From RGIG1828 sp045654685 (GTDB lineage: Bacteria; Bacillota; Clostridia; UMGS1810): 64,000 nt of DNA. Made by a program: the position numbers and the translations under genes. The stretch spans positions 11,980 through 75,979 of the forward strand of contig JAZONV010000099.1 of NCBI GenBank assembly GCA_045654685.1, given 5' to 3'. Below, piece after piece: positions 23,358 through 33,570 of this stretch (its first letter is position 1; every line of letters starts with the position of its first letter). A model generated the notes under the pieces. The model was not told the DNA's origin. It did not search any database and saw only the letters and a program-made list of their open reading frames with translations.

Positions 23358-24206
23358 TTACGAATTTATAAATTCCTTCAATTCTTCAAATCTGTTGACA
23401 GCGTGTTTATAACCCTCATCATACATTAAGCAAAGTTTTTCGGGTGATTTTTCTGTTCTTTTCCAGTCTTTTGTACATTTTGGAGAAAATATGAACGCTG
23501 TCCCCTCTTTTTCTTTTTCGTACAAATATTTTTTGCTGTTGTTATAAACATCACTTCTGTTTTTTAACGACGATGCAAACTCTTTATTTTTTCTGTAGAG
23601 AATTGAAGAAAGTTCAACATCGCCTTCCGTCTTCTTTTCATATTCTTTTTCCCTTGTAAGAATTGAAATGACTTTGGTACATCCTTTATCATAAGCAAAT
23701 TTTACCGGCAATGGGTCGGAACATCCCCCGTCAAAATATAGTCCGCCTGAAAGTTCAATAGGCTTAAACATAAACGGAAGCGCACAGCTTGCCTGAATGA
23801 GTTTCCATTCTTTATCATCTGATTTTACCTCGATGTATTCAGGCTTACCTGTGGATAAATTTGTTACAACTGCATACACCTGTCCGTGGAATCGGTCAAA
23901 TGCGTCATAGTCGAAGGGAACAAGTTCATTTGGGATTGAATTAAATATAAAATCTCTATTATAATAACTGCCGTTACCTTTTTTAAAGAAATATTTTAAA
24001 CCCATATATCGCTTGTCGGGAACATATTTCAGTCCAAGTTCAAGAGCTCTTCCTTTTTGTCCCGAAATATATGATGTTCCGTTTGCCACTCCGGCTGAAA
24101 CTCCCACAAAAAAATCTACTGTTATTCCAAGATCTATAAATGCATCCATGACTCCTATAGAGTAGTATGTACGATTTGCACCACCTTCAACAACAAGCCC
24201 GGTCAT
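23358..24206 (-). CDS. Patatin-like phospholipase
   Basis: 282 residues. Oxyanion 'EGGANR' (7-12), nucleophile elbow GVSAG with Ser37, and the catalytic dyad Asp in 'YFDGGCSDPLP' (about 173). This is the YjjU/RssA-like bacterial patatin group, cytoplasmic lipid acyl hydrolases. No signal peptide. Ribosome site AAAGGCGG. It is 38 bp from the radical SAM gene upstream and may be cotranscribed with it. Confidence 0.9.
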   Translation of the reverse strand: MTGLVVEGGANRTYYSIGVMDAFIDLGITVDFFVGVSAGVANGTSYISGQKGRALELGLKYVPDKRYMGLKYFFKKGNGSYYNRDFIFNSIPNELVPFDYDAFDRFHGQVYAVVTNLSTGKPEYIEVKSDDKEWKLIQASCALPFMFKPIELSGGLYFDGGCSDPLPVKFAYDKGCTKVISILTREKEYEKKTEGDVELSSILYRKNKEFASSLKNRSDVYNNSKKYLYEKEKEGTAFIFSPKCTKDWKRTEKSPEKLCLMYDEGYKHAVNRFEELKEFINS

Positions 24207-24243
24207 ATTCTGTTCCGCCTTTCAAAATCGTATTTGCAAATTA

Positions 24244-24954
24244 TTAATTTTGCGGGTTATATCCATCTAATATTTTGTCAATTCCTTGAGTGTATATATT
24301 TCCGTCCAGAAGAGTTCCATCAGGTTCAATACTGACTGATTTTAAATCGTATGGGTTTTGTGCATAGGGATTTGAATATGTTTTATCCTCATCAAAATAT
24401 TTTTCGAAATTATCAATGGCTCTGCCTTGGGGAAAAACAATATTCCCCTCACCTTCTTTAATTCCTATTTTCAAAAATTCATCAATAATTTCAGTTGTTC
24501 GCAGATTATATGGATTGTTATGACCTTTGTGCACAAGCCAAGCAGGATTTAACCTAACCGGAAGATTTGCTTCTTTTACCCTGACTGCAAAATATTTTAC
24601 AATATCAACTGGAATTGTCTCTTGATGAAAAGAATCTGCTGAAATGAGAATATCATTAACACCACAATCTTTTAACATCTTCACGGCAACGTCTATTATC
24701 TTTTCATCATTTGAAAAATATCCGTTTGTGATAAGCTGTCTTTTAGGTATTTTACACCCTCTTGATGCAGAAAGAATTTCACAAGTGCAATCATAATACA
24801 ACATTGGTTCCCCTCCAAATGTCATAACTGATTGTATTGAATATTCTTTTGAGATATACTCCAGGGCTTTTTTGGCATAGTCTTTATCTATATGTATTCC
24901 GCTATATATATGTTCTCCCTCAGAGCAATGTTTGCATCTGCCAGTACAATCCAT
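24244..24954 (-). CDS. Radical SAM protein; true N-terminus probably further upstream
   Basis: 236 residues from the first ATG. Iron-sulfur/SAM motif CTGRCKHC (Cys3, Cys7, Cys10), 'TFGGEPMLY' (SAM contact), 'LITNGYFS' and 'DILISADSFHQETIP'. The cysteines are too close to this ATG: in-frame codons upstream encode 'INKYLKNLNRIEFLIT', the usual start of this family, yet contain no ATG, GTG or TTG. A strong AGAGGTGG at 25009-25018 is correctly placed for an AUA codon at 25002. The gene may use AUA or CUG (24990) or carry a mutated start. Substrate unknown; the C-terminus shows no extra cluster. Confidence 0.82.
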   Translation of the reverse strand: MDCTGRCKHCSEGEHIYSGIHIDKDYAKKALEYISKEYSIQSVMTFGGEPMLYYDCTCEILSASRGCKIPKRQLITNGYFSNDEKIIDVAVKMLKDCGVNDILISADSFHQETIPVDIVKYFAVRVKEANLPVRLNPAWLVHKGHNNPYNLRTTEIIDEFLKIGIKEGEGNIVFPQGRAIDNFEKYFDEDKTYSNPYAQNPYDLKSVSIEPDGTLLDGNIYTQGIDKILDGYNPQN

Positions 24955-25083
24955 TGTTATAAGGAATTCTATACGATTTAGATTTTTCAGATACTTATTT
25001 ATACTTATCCACCTCTTTGACAGGTTTATCTGATAATTTCTTTGACATCACCAACATTTTTGACGTTTATGTTATTACCCGCT

Positions 25084-27150
25084 TTAACGTGAAAGATATT
25101 TGTATATCATTATCATAGCATCAGCTCTTGTGAGATTTTTTTGAGGATTAAAAACTCCTTCAAATCCGTCTACAACTCCAAGACCTGAAAGAATACTGAT
25201 ATATCCGATGTTTGTCTGAACATCAGAGAACCCGGACACATAGATTTCGTCAAGTTTTGCAATTTCTTCAAACCCAAGTGCCCTGACCATGTATACAGCG
25301 GCACTTTCTCTCGTGACAGAGCTATCCGGTGAATTTTCGTCTTCTTTAATTATGCCAAGACTGTCTGCACGATTATAATATGATGTATAATCCATGGATT
25401 TTTCAAGGATTATGGCATTATTTCTTGATACAACCGATACAAGAAGTGCAACAAAATCTTTCTGGGTTATAACTTCATCGGGTCTGAAAGTGTCATCTTC
25501 AAATCCTATTCCATATACGGAAAGCTTGTTTATAATGCTTTCGCAATAGTGTCCTTGTATGTCTGTGTAGTTTCCAATTTGCGCCTCTTTATAGAATCTT
25601 ACAGGTTCTGCACTTTTGGCATATATCTCACTACATTTTGTCATGTCAGGCATGTACACAAGAAGTGCAGTATCACAATATTTCATATCTTTCTCGGAAC
25701 ATGACGGATAATAGTACATTTTATAATCAGAAAAATCAAGGAATTTTTCTGATGCATAGGTTTTATCAACAATTCCGTCGGGAGACGGGAAAGTAACATC
25801 TGAAAAACTTATGCTGTAGGATGTTATTTTTTTATCTTTTGGGTTAATGTTTATGTAAATACTGTCATCTCTGTATACAATATCGTTTTCGTAACGTAAA
25901 AATGTGAAACTGTTGCCGTTTTGTGATTCAAATCTGTATTTTCCTGTGTCGTCCGACAGATAATATCCGGGAGCAAGAGATTTTACATATTCCTTTGCAA
26001 CAACTTCCGAAACTTCTGATTGGTTTTCCGAATCATAATCAGCACTTTGATATATACTTCTTATCTCACCTGTTTTTGCATTCAGATTGACATTTGAATA
26101 TCCATGTGCTGAATCATTTGATTCAAAGGAAAACTGATAGTAATATTCATCATCATTGTTTGAAAGAAATACTCTTGAAAGTGCATATTCATTTCCGACG
26201 TTGATAAGTTTATTTTCCCTGATGAGTTTTTCAGCATCATCTTTCGAAATGAGCTCCCCTACTTTTTCAAGTTCTTTTATTTCCGCCTCTGACAGTTCTT
26301 CTCTGAAACTGCTTCCGCCCCCTGATGTCAGACTATCTGATACCATTTCTTTATCGGCACTATTCATCCCTGCTTCAAATCTTGAAGGTCTTATGGGCGA
26401 TACAACTTCTGATGAAATGGCATCTACATACTTTGTTGTATTGGACGGAACATATGCAAGATACACCTTTTTTTCGATTTGGGAATAGTCGGTTTTATAT
26501 ACAAGTTCCATTCCAAGTTGTTCGTCGTATGCATTCACCGCTTCTTCATAGGATATTGCATCTGCACAATCAGGAAATGAAATTCCGGGAGTATAGGTCA
26601 AATTGAAGCTACGTATTGAATTTGACTCAATGTTATAGGAAACATATCCCGAATCATTATATACAGGTATGTCGCCATATGTACGCTGAATATTAAACAC
26701 ATATTCACTTGAAGTGAGACTTTCTCTTGTGTCAGACTTTGAAATTATAACATTATCCGAAATTGAAGGATTAATTTTATTAAATTCTTTTATGACATGC
26801 GGAAGAATTTCATCGGATGTCGGTCTGTTGACAGTTGGTTTTGAAACTGTCTTTTCATATTTAGAATCATATTTGTTATATGATGTTATTACGCCTTCTG
26901 AATTTACTGACAGACTCATAAATTCATATGATGAATCATCAGAATCTTTGCTCCAATCAAAATGATACACGCAATACTTTTCGTTCTTGTCAAAAGAACT
27001 GTTAAATGTATCAAATCCATTGGTATCCGGAATTCGGGATTTAATTGACGCAAGAACCTGCATAACCTCGTCACTTTCAGGGTTTGCATAGGTTATGGTA
27101 CACATGAAAGCAAGCCCAAAACACAAAAGAACAGCAATTATTTTTTTCAT
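25084..27150 (-). CDS. Secreted YcdB/YcdC-repeat protein with SLH domains
   Basis: 688 residues. Signal peptide 'MKKIIAVLLCFGLAFMCTITYA'. The body has two or more PepSY-like YcdB/YcdC units, marked by repeated 'S.e.A......' and 'Y..I....K.I.SY...' strands (for example 'VNSEGVITSYNKYD', 'ININPKDKKITSYSISF', 'NLNAKTGEIRSIY'). The C-terminus has two S-layer homology repeats: 'YTDIQGHYCESIINKLSVYGI...FRPDEVITQKDFVALL' and 'GFSDVQTNIGYISILSGLGVV...FNPQKNLTRADAMIMIYKYL'. Probably bound to the cell wall. Function of the YcdB units is unknown, possibly protease inhibition as for PepSY. Confidence 0.85.
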   Translation of the reverse strand: MKKIIAVLLCFGLAFMCTITYANPESDEVMQVLASIKSRIPDTNGFDTFNSSFDKNEKYCVYHFDWSKDSDDSSYEFMSLSVNSEGVITSYNKYDSKYEKTVSKPTVNRPTSDEILPHVIKEFNKINPSISDNVIISKSDTRESLTSSEYVFNIQRTYGDIPVYNDSGYVSYNIESNSIRSFNLTYTPGISFPDCADAISYEEAVNAYDEQLGMELVYKTDYSQIEKKVYLAYVPSNTTKYVDAISSEVVSPIRPSRFEAGMNSADKEMVSDSLTSGGGSSFREELSEAEIKELEKVGELISKDDAEKLIRENKLINVGNEYALSRVFLSNNDDEYYYQFSFESNDSAHGYSNVNLNAKTGEIRSIYQSADYDSENQSEVSEVVAKEYVKSLAPGYYLSDDTGKYRFESQNGNSFTFLRYENDIVYRDDSIYININPKDKKITSYSISFSDVTFPSPDGIVDKTYASEKFLDFSDYKMYYYPSCSEKDMKYCDTALLVYMPDMTKCSEIYAKSAEPVRFYKEAQIGNYTDIQGHYCESIINKLSVYGIGFEDDTFRPDEVITQKDFVALLVSVVSRNNAIILEKSMDYTSYYNRADSLGIIKEDENSPDSSVTRESAAVYMVRALGFEEIAKLDEIYVSGFSDVQTNIGYISILSGLGVVDGFEGVFNPQKNLTRADAMIMIYKYLSR

Positions 27151-27228
27151 AATATCCCTCTTTTCTATAAATTACAAAGGTCTTATCTACACATAACACT
27201 CTTAACAAAAGGGAAAAGTTGCATCAAA

Positions 27229-28671
27229 TTATGGTTTTTTCCATGTACCTGCATAAAACATCAGCATTATGGGGAATATTTCAAGTCTTCCTATTAACAT
27301 ATTCATGATGAGTACAAGGGTGGAAAGTGGTGAATAGATAGAAAAATTACAAGTTGGCCCGACTGCTTCGAGACCGGGTCCGATATTATTTATTGTTGCG
27401 GCAACCGCCGTAAAATTTGTTGTAAAGTCAAAATTATCCATACTGATTAAAAGCACGGAAATAAAATATATTGCAAAATACGAAACCATAAAAACATTAA
27501 CCGCTCTGACGGTTTCATGTTCAACAACTCTGCCATTCAGCTTCACTTTTGACACACTTTTCGGGTGAAGCATTATTTTAATTTCTTTTCCTATGCTCTT
27601 TAACATAATAAGGATTCTTGAAATTTTAATTCCGCCGCCTGTACTTCCTGCACATGCACCAAAGAACATAAGAATTACAAGAATTGTCTTAGAAAAAGAC
27701 GGCCATTTATCGAAATCTACAGTTGCATATCCTGTGGTAGTGATAATGGATGAAACCTGGAATGCACTATGTTTTATATTTTCAAAAAGGTTTGTATAGT
27801 AAGATGCACAGTTTATGCCTATTAAGATTATCGAAAATATGATAATTCCGAAATATGCTCTCATTTCTTCTGATTTCAAAGCATCTCTGAACTTCCTCAT
27901 GATGAGAAGATGATATATGGAAAAATCAACACCAAATAGTGCCATAAATACAGTTATTACAACCTGACAGTATGAAGAATAATCAGACATACCGGAATTT
28001 CTGACTGCAAATCCTCCTGTTCCTGCCGTACCAAATGAAAGCGTGATTGCGTCGAATATATCCATTCCGCCAAAAAGAAGGAGAACCATTTCCAAGATAG
28101 TCATGGAAACATACATGAGATAGAGTATTTTCGCGGTGGATTTCGCTTTCGGAACAAGCTTGCTGACTGACGGCCCGGGGCTTTCTGCTCTTATGAGGTG
28201 AAATCCCCCTGAACTGTCTGAAGGTATGAGAGCAACAAGAAATACAAGTACTCCCATTCCACCTATCCAATGGGTGAAACTTCTCCAGAAAACAAGGCTT
28301 TTTGGAATAATATCAATGTCGGAAATAACACTTGCACCTGTGGTGGTAAAACCTGAAACCGTCTCAAAAAGTGCATCTATATAATTGGGTATCGCTCCGC
28401 TCACAACAAACGGAATTGCACCGAATATACTCATTACTACCCAACTCATGGCAACGCTTATAAACCCATCACGGGCATACATTGTTTTTCTTGTATTTGT
28501 TCGTAAAGACAAAAGAAACGCTGACACAAAACAAAAAGCAACACATCCTATCCAGATGCCTACCATGTTATACTCACCATATATGACGGAGCATATAAGA
28601 GGAAGCGTCATTCCGGCTGCTTCGCACATAAGTACAAGGCTCAGAATATATCTGATATTTTTAGAATTCAT
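27229..28671 (-). CDS. trkH: Potassium uptake protein, TrkH/KtrB family
   Basis: 480 residues with about ten membrane segments and four selectivity-filter P-loops: 'VSGFTTTGASV', 'FGTAGTGGFAVRN', 'STTGYATVDF'-type ('IITTTGYATVD') and 'INNIGPGLEAVG'. It forms the potassium-conducting dimer regulated by the TrkA ring encoded 11 bp upstream. Confidence 0.94.
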   Translation of the reverse strand: MNSKNIRYILSLVLMCEAAGMTLPLICSVIYGEYNMVGIWIGCVAFCFVSAFLLSLRTNTRKTMYARDGFISVAMSWVVMSIFGAIPFVVSGAIPNYIDALFETVSGFTTTGASVISDIDIIPKSLVFWRSFTHWIGGMGVLVFLVALIPSDSSGGFHLIRAESPGPSVSKLVPKAKSTAKILYLMYVSMTILEMVLLLFGGMDIFDAITLSFGTAGTGGFAVRNSGMSDYSSYCQVVITVFMALFGVDFSIYHLLIMRKFRDALKSEEMRAYFGIIIFSIILIGINCASYYTNLFENIKHSAFQVSSIITTTGYATVDFDKWPSFSKTILVILMFFGACAGSTGGGIKISRILIMLKSIGKEIKIMLHPKSVSKVKLNGRVVEHETVRAVNVFMVSYFAIYFISVLLISMDNFDFTTNFTAVAATINNIGPGLEAVGPTCNFSIYSPLSTLVLIMNMLIGRLEIFPIMLMFYAGTWKKP

Positions 28672-28682
28672 ATGTTGTACTC

Positions 28683-30041
28683 CTATCTCAATATATCACC
28701 AATGTCATCAAATCCGGAACGAAGGGTTACGATTATTACAGTATCACCAACCATAAACTCATCACTACCACGTGGAATTTTGACCTTGTTATTACGATTT
28801 ATACACGCAATGAGAAGATTGTCTTTAAGTTCGAGTTTATCAATTCTTTTCCCTAAAATAGGAGAATTTTTCTTTATACTGAATTCCAGAGCTTCCACTT
28901 TTCCGTCAATAATATAGTGCATACTTTCTATATTACTTCCCATACTGTTATTTTTTGCTCTGACAAATTTAATAATATTTTCAGAGGTTATATTTTTGGG
29001 ATATACTGTTGTACCAAGATCCATCTGTTCTATAACACGGTCATATGCAATACGATTGATTTTGGTTATAACCTTTCCGTTATTAACGCTCTTGGCATAG
29101 AGAGAAAGCAAAACATTTTCTTCGTCTATATTTATAAGAGATACGAAAGAGTCAACTGTCTCTATCCCCTCTTCCAAAAGGAGATTATTGTCTGTTCCGT
29201 CTCCGTTGATGATGGTTGCCTTTGGAAGAAGCTGACAAAGTTCGTCGCAACGTTTTTCGTCCTTCTCTATAATTTTAACTTTAACTCCGCTGTCACAAAG
29301 CTTGCTTGCAAGGTAGTATGCTGTATCTCCGCCGCCTACAATCATTGTGTCTTTTACGGCATCAGACTTGAGGCCTATTTTTTTGAAAAATTGTGCTTCT
29401 GCGTGTATGGGTGTTAAAATACTTAAAAGGTCCCCGCTTTTTATAACAAAGTTACCACCGGGAATAAACGTCTCTTCTCCACGTTCTACACCACATACAA
29501 GTACATCGCAATTGAGTTTTGCCACAATATCCTGAACCTTCAAATTATCAAGTACAGAACCATCAGGAACACAGAATTTGAATATTTCGACTCTGCTCTT
29601 TGCAAATGTGTCTATCTGAATTGCAGATGGCAATCTCAACGATCTTGCCATTTCGTTTGCGGCAGCTTGTTCGGGATTAATTACCAAAGCAAGACTGAGT
29701 TCTTCACGGAAAAGCTTCAAAACTTTTGCATATTCGGGTTTTCTTACTCTGGCAATAGTCTGACATTTTCCAAGTTTTTTTGCAAGAAGACATGCAAGCA
29801 TATTGAGTTCGTCAGAGCCTGTTACCGCTATGAGAATATCCGCATCTTGTATTCCCGCATCATTCATAACATCAGTACTTATAACACTTCCTACAATTCC
29901 CATAACATCACAATGATCCGTCAGATCCTTCACAAGATTTGGACGAATGTCTATTACAGTTATATTATGAATAAGTTCACTATGGAGATGCTGTGCAATT
30001 TTTTGTCCGACTTTGCCGCATCCTGCAATTATTATATTCAT
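28683..30041 (-). CDS. trkA: Trk system potassium uptake regulator TrkA
   Basis: 452 residues, two RCK units in tandem. Each has a Rossmann N-domain ('IIAGCGKVGQKIAQHL' at residue 3 and 'MIVGGGDTAYYLASKL' near 232) and a C-domain (TrkA_C; 'VEIFKFCVPDGSVLDN' and 'EALEFSIKKNSPILGK'). It binds NAD(H)/ATP and gates TrkH. First gene of a two-gene operon. Confidence 0.94.
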   Translation of the reverse strand: MNIIIAGCGKVGQKIAQHLHSELIHNITVIDIRPNLVKDLTDHCDVMGIVGSVISTDVMNDAGIQDADILIAVTGSDELNMLACLLAKKLGKCQTIARVRKPEYAKVLKLFREELSLALVINPEQAAANEMARSLRLPSAIQIDTFAKSRVEIFKFCVPDGSVLDNLKVQDIVAKLNCDVLVCGVERGEETFIPGGNFVIKSGDLLSILTPIHAEAQFFKKIGLKSDAVKDTMIVGGGDTAYYLASKLCDSGVKVKIIEKDEKRCDELCQLLPKATIINGDGTDNNLLLEEGIETVDSFVSLINIDEENVLLSLYAKSVNNGKVITKINRIAYDRVIEQMDLGTTVYPKNITSENIIKFVRAKNNSMGSNIESMHYIIDGKVEALEFSIKKNSPILGKRIDKLELKDNLLIACINRNNKVKIPRGSDEFMVGDTVIIVTLRSGFDDIGDILR

Positions 30042-30070
30042 ATATTTACTTCCTTTCCTTTATGTTTAAA

Positions 30071-31459
30071 CTATATGTCCTCTCTCATAATTCCAAGCAT
30101 CACGAAAAGATGACAAGCTGTATAAAACAAAAACACTCCAAATAACGATGATATAAAGTATGCCATGACCGCAACAGAAGCTCCGAGGGTTGATGGCAAA
30201 GTATTTTTACGTTTCAGAAAACAGATAATTGCCGAAATTATGCCGATGTAGTAAAACAATGCCCCCGGTATTCCGATTGCAGACGCAATTTCGAGAAACT
30301 CATTGTGAGCGCGATCCATTTTCATTTTGTACTTCAGACTTGCGGGTTTAAGGTTGTCAGGTCCGTATCCGATTAATGGTTTATCAGATATCATATCCGT
30401 CGATTTAATCCAGAGTTGCCATCTTCCATTGCCGCCCGTCACAGTTGACTTGTCGTCTGCACCGGCAATATTTTTTACATCTTCACTTATCTGTGTGATA
30501 TTATTTCCTATTATGGATTTACCGGAAGTTGCTCCCGATACAGAAATAATAATACTTACAGAGACAAAAATTAATATGGGCAAAACAGATTTTATTTTGC
30601 CGGCTCTTTTGGTAACAAAATAATATATGCTATAAAAACATAGCGAAACAAATACGGCTATATATGCTCCAAAAGTGTCATTCAAAATCAATATCCAGAA
30701 AGAATATGCACTAAGAATCAAGGCTAAAAGAGAAAGCAACTTGCTTTTGGATTTTATGAATATGCCTGAAAACAAACCGGAGCATACTGCTATATAGTAC
30801 CCCATATGATTTGAATTATAAAACGTTCCTGTCATTCCTTTATAAAAATGTCCTGTTTTGATTCCGAGTTCAGAATACAGGTCACTCAAAGGTTTAAGAA
30901 ATGAAGGCGTATCCGCTTTAGGTGCTGTACCTATTACACCAAAGTATTGTTGCAACATTACAACAGACACGACCATAAAAGATACAACATAGCCTGAAAC
31001 AATAATATTTTTATATTTTGGATTCCTGACAGATGATGAAAAAATAAAAAGTGATGCAAAACACATATACACAACAACACCATCAGGTCTCAAACCTGCC
31101 CCCAAAAAAGCTCTGCTTTTATCCGGAGAAAAACATGCTGATACAAATGATATTATCAGGGCAAGTAAAAAAATCAAGGCATATCTTTGGGTGGAAAAAT
31201 ATGAAAGCAGTCTGCTTTTTAAATTGTTAAATGCATTCCCGAATGAGTTTTTGCAAGATGCAACAACAAATAATACTGCATATGCAACAAAACACAAAAC
31301 TAAAATGAAAAATTCCGTATAGGCAAAAGTCATAAACGAATCTGCCCATTTTTCCGGTCCTGAAATCATAAACAAAGGTAAGACTGCAAATAACATTACT
31401 GCTATTACACTCAAAAATTCATAAACACTTCTCAATTTGTCAGTAAATCGACAATTCAT
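30071..31459 (-). CDS. O-antigen ligase/polymerase-like membrane protein
   Basis: 462 residues from the ATG at 31459 behind AAGGGGTG. About eleven membrane segments. The large extracytoplasmic loop with 'GNGRWQLWIKSTDMISDKPLIGYGPDNLKP...MDRAHNEFLEIASAIGIPGALFYY' is the Wzy_C/WaaL signature, including the catalytic-type R and H positions. Such proteins ligate or polymerise polyprenyl-linked glycans in the envelope. No glycan cluster is next to it, so the glycan is unknown. Confidence 0.85.
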   Translation of the reverse strand: MNCRFTDKLRSVYEFLSVIAVMLFAVLPLFMISGPEKWADSFMTFAYTEFFILVLCFVAYAVLFVVASCKNSFGNAFNNLKSRLLSYFSTQRYALIFLLALIISFVSACFSPDKSRAFLGAGLRPDGVVVYMCFASLFIFSSSVRNPKYKNIIVSGYVVSFMVVSVVMLQQYFGVIGTAPKADTPSFLKPLSDLYSELGIKTGHFYKGMTGTFYNSNHMGYYIAVCSGLFSGIFIKSKSKLLSLLALILSAYSFWILILNDTFGAYIAVFVSLCFYSIYYFVTKRAGKIKSVLPILIFVSVSIIISVSGATSGKSIIGNNITQISEDVKNIAGADDKSTVTGGNGRWQLWIKSTDMISDKPLIGYGPDNLKPASLKYKMKMDRAHNEFLEIASAIGIPGALFYYIGIISAIICFLKRKNTLPSTLGASVAVMAYFISSLFGVFLFYTACHLFVMLGIMREDI

Positions 31460-31513
31460 ACTTCTCACCCCTTTCCGTTTTATATGGAATTTTATTCTCA
31501 CATTAACTAAAAG

Positions 31514-31550
31514 CACAGAAAATGCTTTTTCGCATATTCCGTGCTATGAG
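31514..31550 (-). terminator. Terminator of ireB
   Basis: On the minus strand GCACGGAATATGC-N6-GCATTTTCTGTGC (imperfect) with a TTTT tail. Confidence 0.55.
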
Positions 31551-31559
31551 TTATCGGCG

Positions 31560-31814
31560 TCATATGTTCGTAAGATATTTTTTTACAAGTTCTTCCAATA
31601 TTTCGTCTCTGTCAAGCTTACTAATCAAAATACGGGCATTGTTATAACCGGTGATGTACGTGGGATCACCCGACATCAGATATGCAACTATCTGACTTAT
31701 AGGGTTATATCCTTTTACGGTCAATGCATCATATACTGTTTTCATAGCATCCTCAACTTTTTTTGCACTGATACTTTCTGCACTGATTTTCAATGTTTCG
31801 TTTTCAAAATCCAT
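31560..31814 (-). CDS. ireB: IreB family regulatory phosphoprotein (UPF0297)
   Basis: 84 residues from the ATG at 31814 (CAGGTG upstream; the GTG at 31823 lies within the spacer). Conserved family core 'VYDALTVKGYNPISQIVAYLMSGDPTYITGYNNARILISKLDRDEILEELVKKYL'-type sequence covers most of the protein. In enterococci IreB is the substrate of the IreK Ser/Thr kinase and controls cell-wall stress tolerance. It is normally next to yrrK and alaS; here those are absent. Confidence 0.92.
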   Translation of the reverse strand: MDFENETLKISAESISAKKVEDAMKTVYDALTVKGYNPISQIVAYLMSGDPTYITGYNNARILISKLDRDEILEELVKKYLTNI

Positions 31815-31926
31815 AAATAACACCTGCCATAATTATAATATTTAAGATATCTAAAATAAATCCCTTACAGTTATATACTATTATAACACAACACAAATAT
31901 GTTTTCAATACCTTTAATTCAAATAT

Positions 31927-33465
31927 CTATTTTACTTTCCCCATTATTCTGAGAGAGTTTATTATGCCTTTATATATTGCATCAGCAATTTCTTCGAGTT
32001 TACTTTCATTTAAAAGCACATTCCTGTCTCCTGCATTTGAAACAAAAGCACATTCAAGAAGCACAGCAGGCATAACTGTCCTTTTCAGAACAACCATTTC
32101 CGGGCTTTCAATAATCCCTCTGTCACGTAACCCGGTAGCTTTTACAAGGAGCTTTTGAATATTCTGTGCAAGTTCCTTGCTTGTTATGCCATATCCCCCG
32201 GAATTGGCAAGTCCGGGATACAAAACACAAGTTCCCGTTGCATCAAAATTTTCGGATGAATTGTTGTGAATACTTATGAATAGATCAGCGCCTGCACGGT
32301 TTGCAATTTCCGCTCTTGTGATAAGATCTTCCATAACCGTTGATCCCAATGCTTTATCGGTATTTCTTGTCATAATAACATTTATTCCATCTGCTTTCAG
32401 CCTTTTTTCAACTTTCAGAGCAATTGATAAATTGGCATTCTTTTCCTGAATGACTATTTCATCGGAATCATTTCTGCCAACTGCTCCTGCATCATAGCCA
32501 CCATGACCGGGGTCAAGAACTATAATCGGCGCATTGGCATTGAGAACCGGTGGTATAAAAATGTCACTATTGTTTGATTGTTCATTATTGCTAACTGAAC
32601 TCCCATCATTACCGGGCAGGTTTTTATCAGTATTTATCTTTTTCACCAAAATTGAGCATGACTCTGATGTATAATCAAAAGAGTAGTTAAGTTTCACAGA
32701 GCTTTCTATTACGATTCTTGTATAATCCTCATGATATGCCCATCTGACTTGTACTATATCAGAGTTATCAAAATCTATCTTTTTGTCTGCACACACTTGA
32801 TTCACACCTTCAAAATCAAGCACAATCCTTTCCGGTGATGACAATCTCATCTCTTTCGGTGTGATTTTTTCAGACAAAGATACAGTTATCAAACAAGAAT
32901 CATTGCTGTCTGTGACTGATATGTTTTCAAGCCTTGTTTTTTCTGCCGAAGATGAATTGTCAGTTTTATCATCTTCTTTTTTGTCATCTTCCTTGCTTTG
33001 TTCATTTTGGGTGTTTGTGTCATTTTTTTGGGCAGAAGATGGTGATGTTATATATACTGCCCTTTCAGTTCCGTTCCATACAACATCATATCCCATTCTC
33101 TCTGAAATGAAACGAACCGGAATTAATGTCCTTCCGTTTATTATTGTAGGAGCAACATCAATATTGAATGCAACACCATTTACATATGATATTTTACTGT
33201 CAATATTGAAAATTATTATGGAAGCTTTGGTTGAAACAACAACCTGCCTTAGGCTATCATTCCAGAAAACCTCTGCCCCGAATTTATCAAACATTACACG
33301 CAAAGGTACCAAGGTGCGACCATTTACTATCTCGGGCGGCACATCACAGCTGACAAATTCTTTGTCTATATACAGCTTAATATCACCGGATGCAACAGCG
33401 GTAAATGCAGACATATTTACGAAAATCAACAAAGCTAAAAGAATTGACAGAACTCTTTTTCTCAC
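31927..33465 (-). CDS. N-acetylmuramoyl-L-alanine amidase with copper-amine-oxidase-like and AMIN domains
   Basis: 512 residues. Start GTG at 33465, 6 bases after GGAGGTG; upstream ATGs overlap that site. Signal peptide, then two Cu_amine_oxidN1-type repeats ('NGRTLVPLRVMFDKFGAEV', 'NGRTLIPVRFISERMGYDV'), an Asp/Ser/Lys-rich linker, an AMIN-like domain, a second linker, and a C-terminal Amidase_3 domain: 'IVLDPGHGGYDAGAVG' (zinc His), 'LISIHNNS' (His), 'LLECAFVSN' (Glu). It cleaves the amide bond between muramic acid and stem peptide outside the cell. Confidence 0.93.
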   Translation of the reverse strand: MRKRVLSILLALLIFVNMSAFTAVASGDIKLYIDKEFVSCDVPPEIVNGRTLVPLRVMFDKFGAEVFWNDSLRQVVVSTKASIIIFNIDSKISYVNGVAFNIDVAPTIINGRTLIPVRFISERMGYDVVWNGTERAVYITSPSSAQKNDTNTQNEQSKEDDKKEDDKTDNSSSAEKTRLENISVTDSNDSCLITVSLSEKITPKEMRLSSPERIVLDFEGVNQVCADKKIDFDNSDIVQVRWAYHEDYTRIVIESSVKLNYSFDYTSESCSILVKKINTDKNLPGNDGSSVSNNEQSNNSDIFIPPVLNANAPIIVLDPGHGGYDAGAVGRNDSDEIVIQEKNANLSIALKVEKRLKADGINVIMTRNTDKALGSTVMEDLITRAEIANRAGADLFISIHNNSSENFDATGTCVLYPGLANSGGYGITSKELAQNIQKLLVKATGLRDRGIIESPEMVVLKRTVMPAVLLECAFVSNAGDRNVLLNESKLEEIADAIYKGIINSLRIMGKVK

Positions 33466-33570
33466 TATCTGCACCTCCATTTGCAATATACATGTTTATT
33501 TCATGATACAATAATCATCACCATTTTTCTACAAAATTCCCTAATTTGTTATTCTATTGTAATAAAAAAA

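Noticed and set aside
28917..29417. 166-codon plus-strand frame
   Set aside because: Lies wholly inside trkA on the other strand with no coding features of its own.
30071..31516. Start at 31516 for the O-antigen-ligase-like gene
   Set aside because: The ribosome site AAGGGGTG and a proper N-terminus place the start at 31459.
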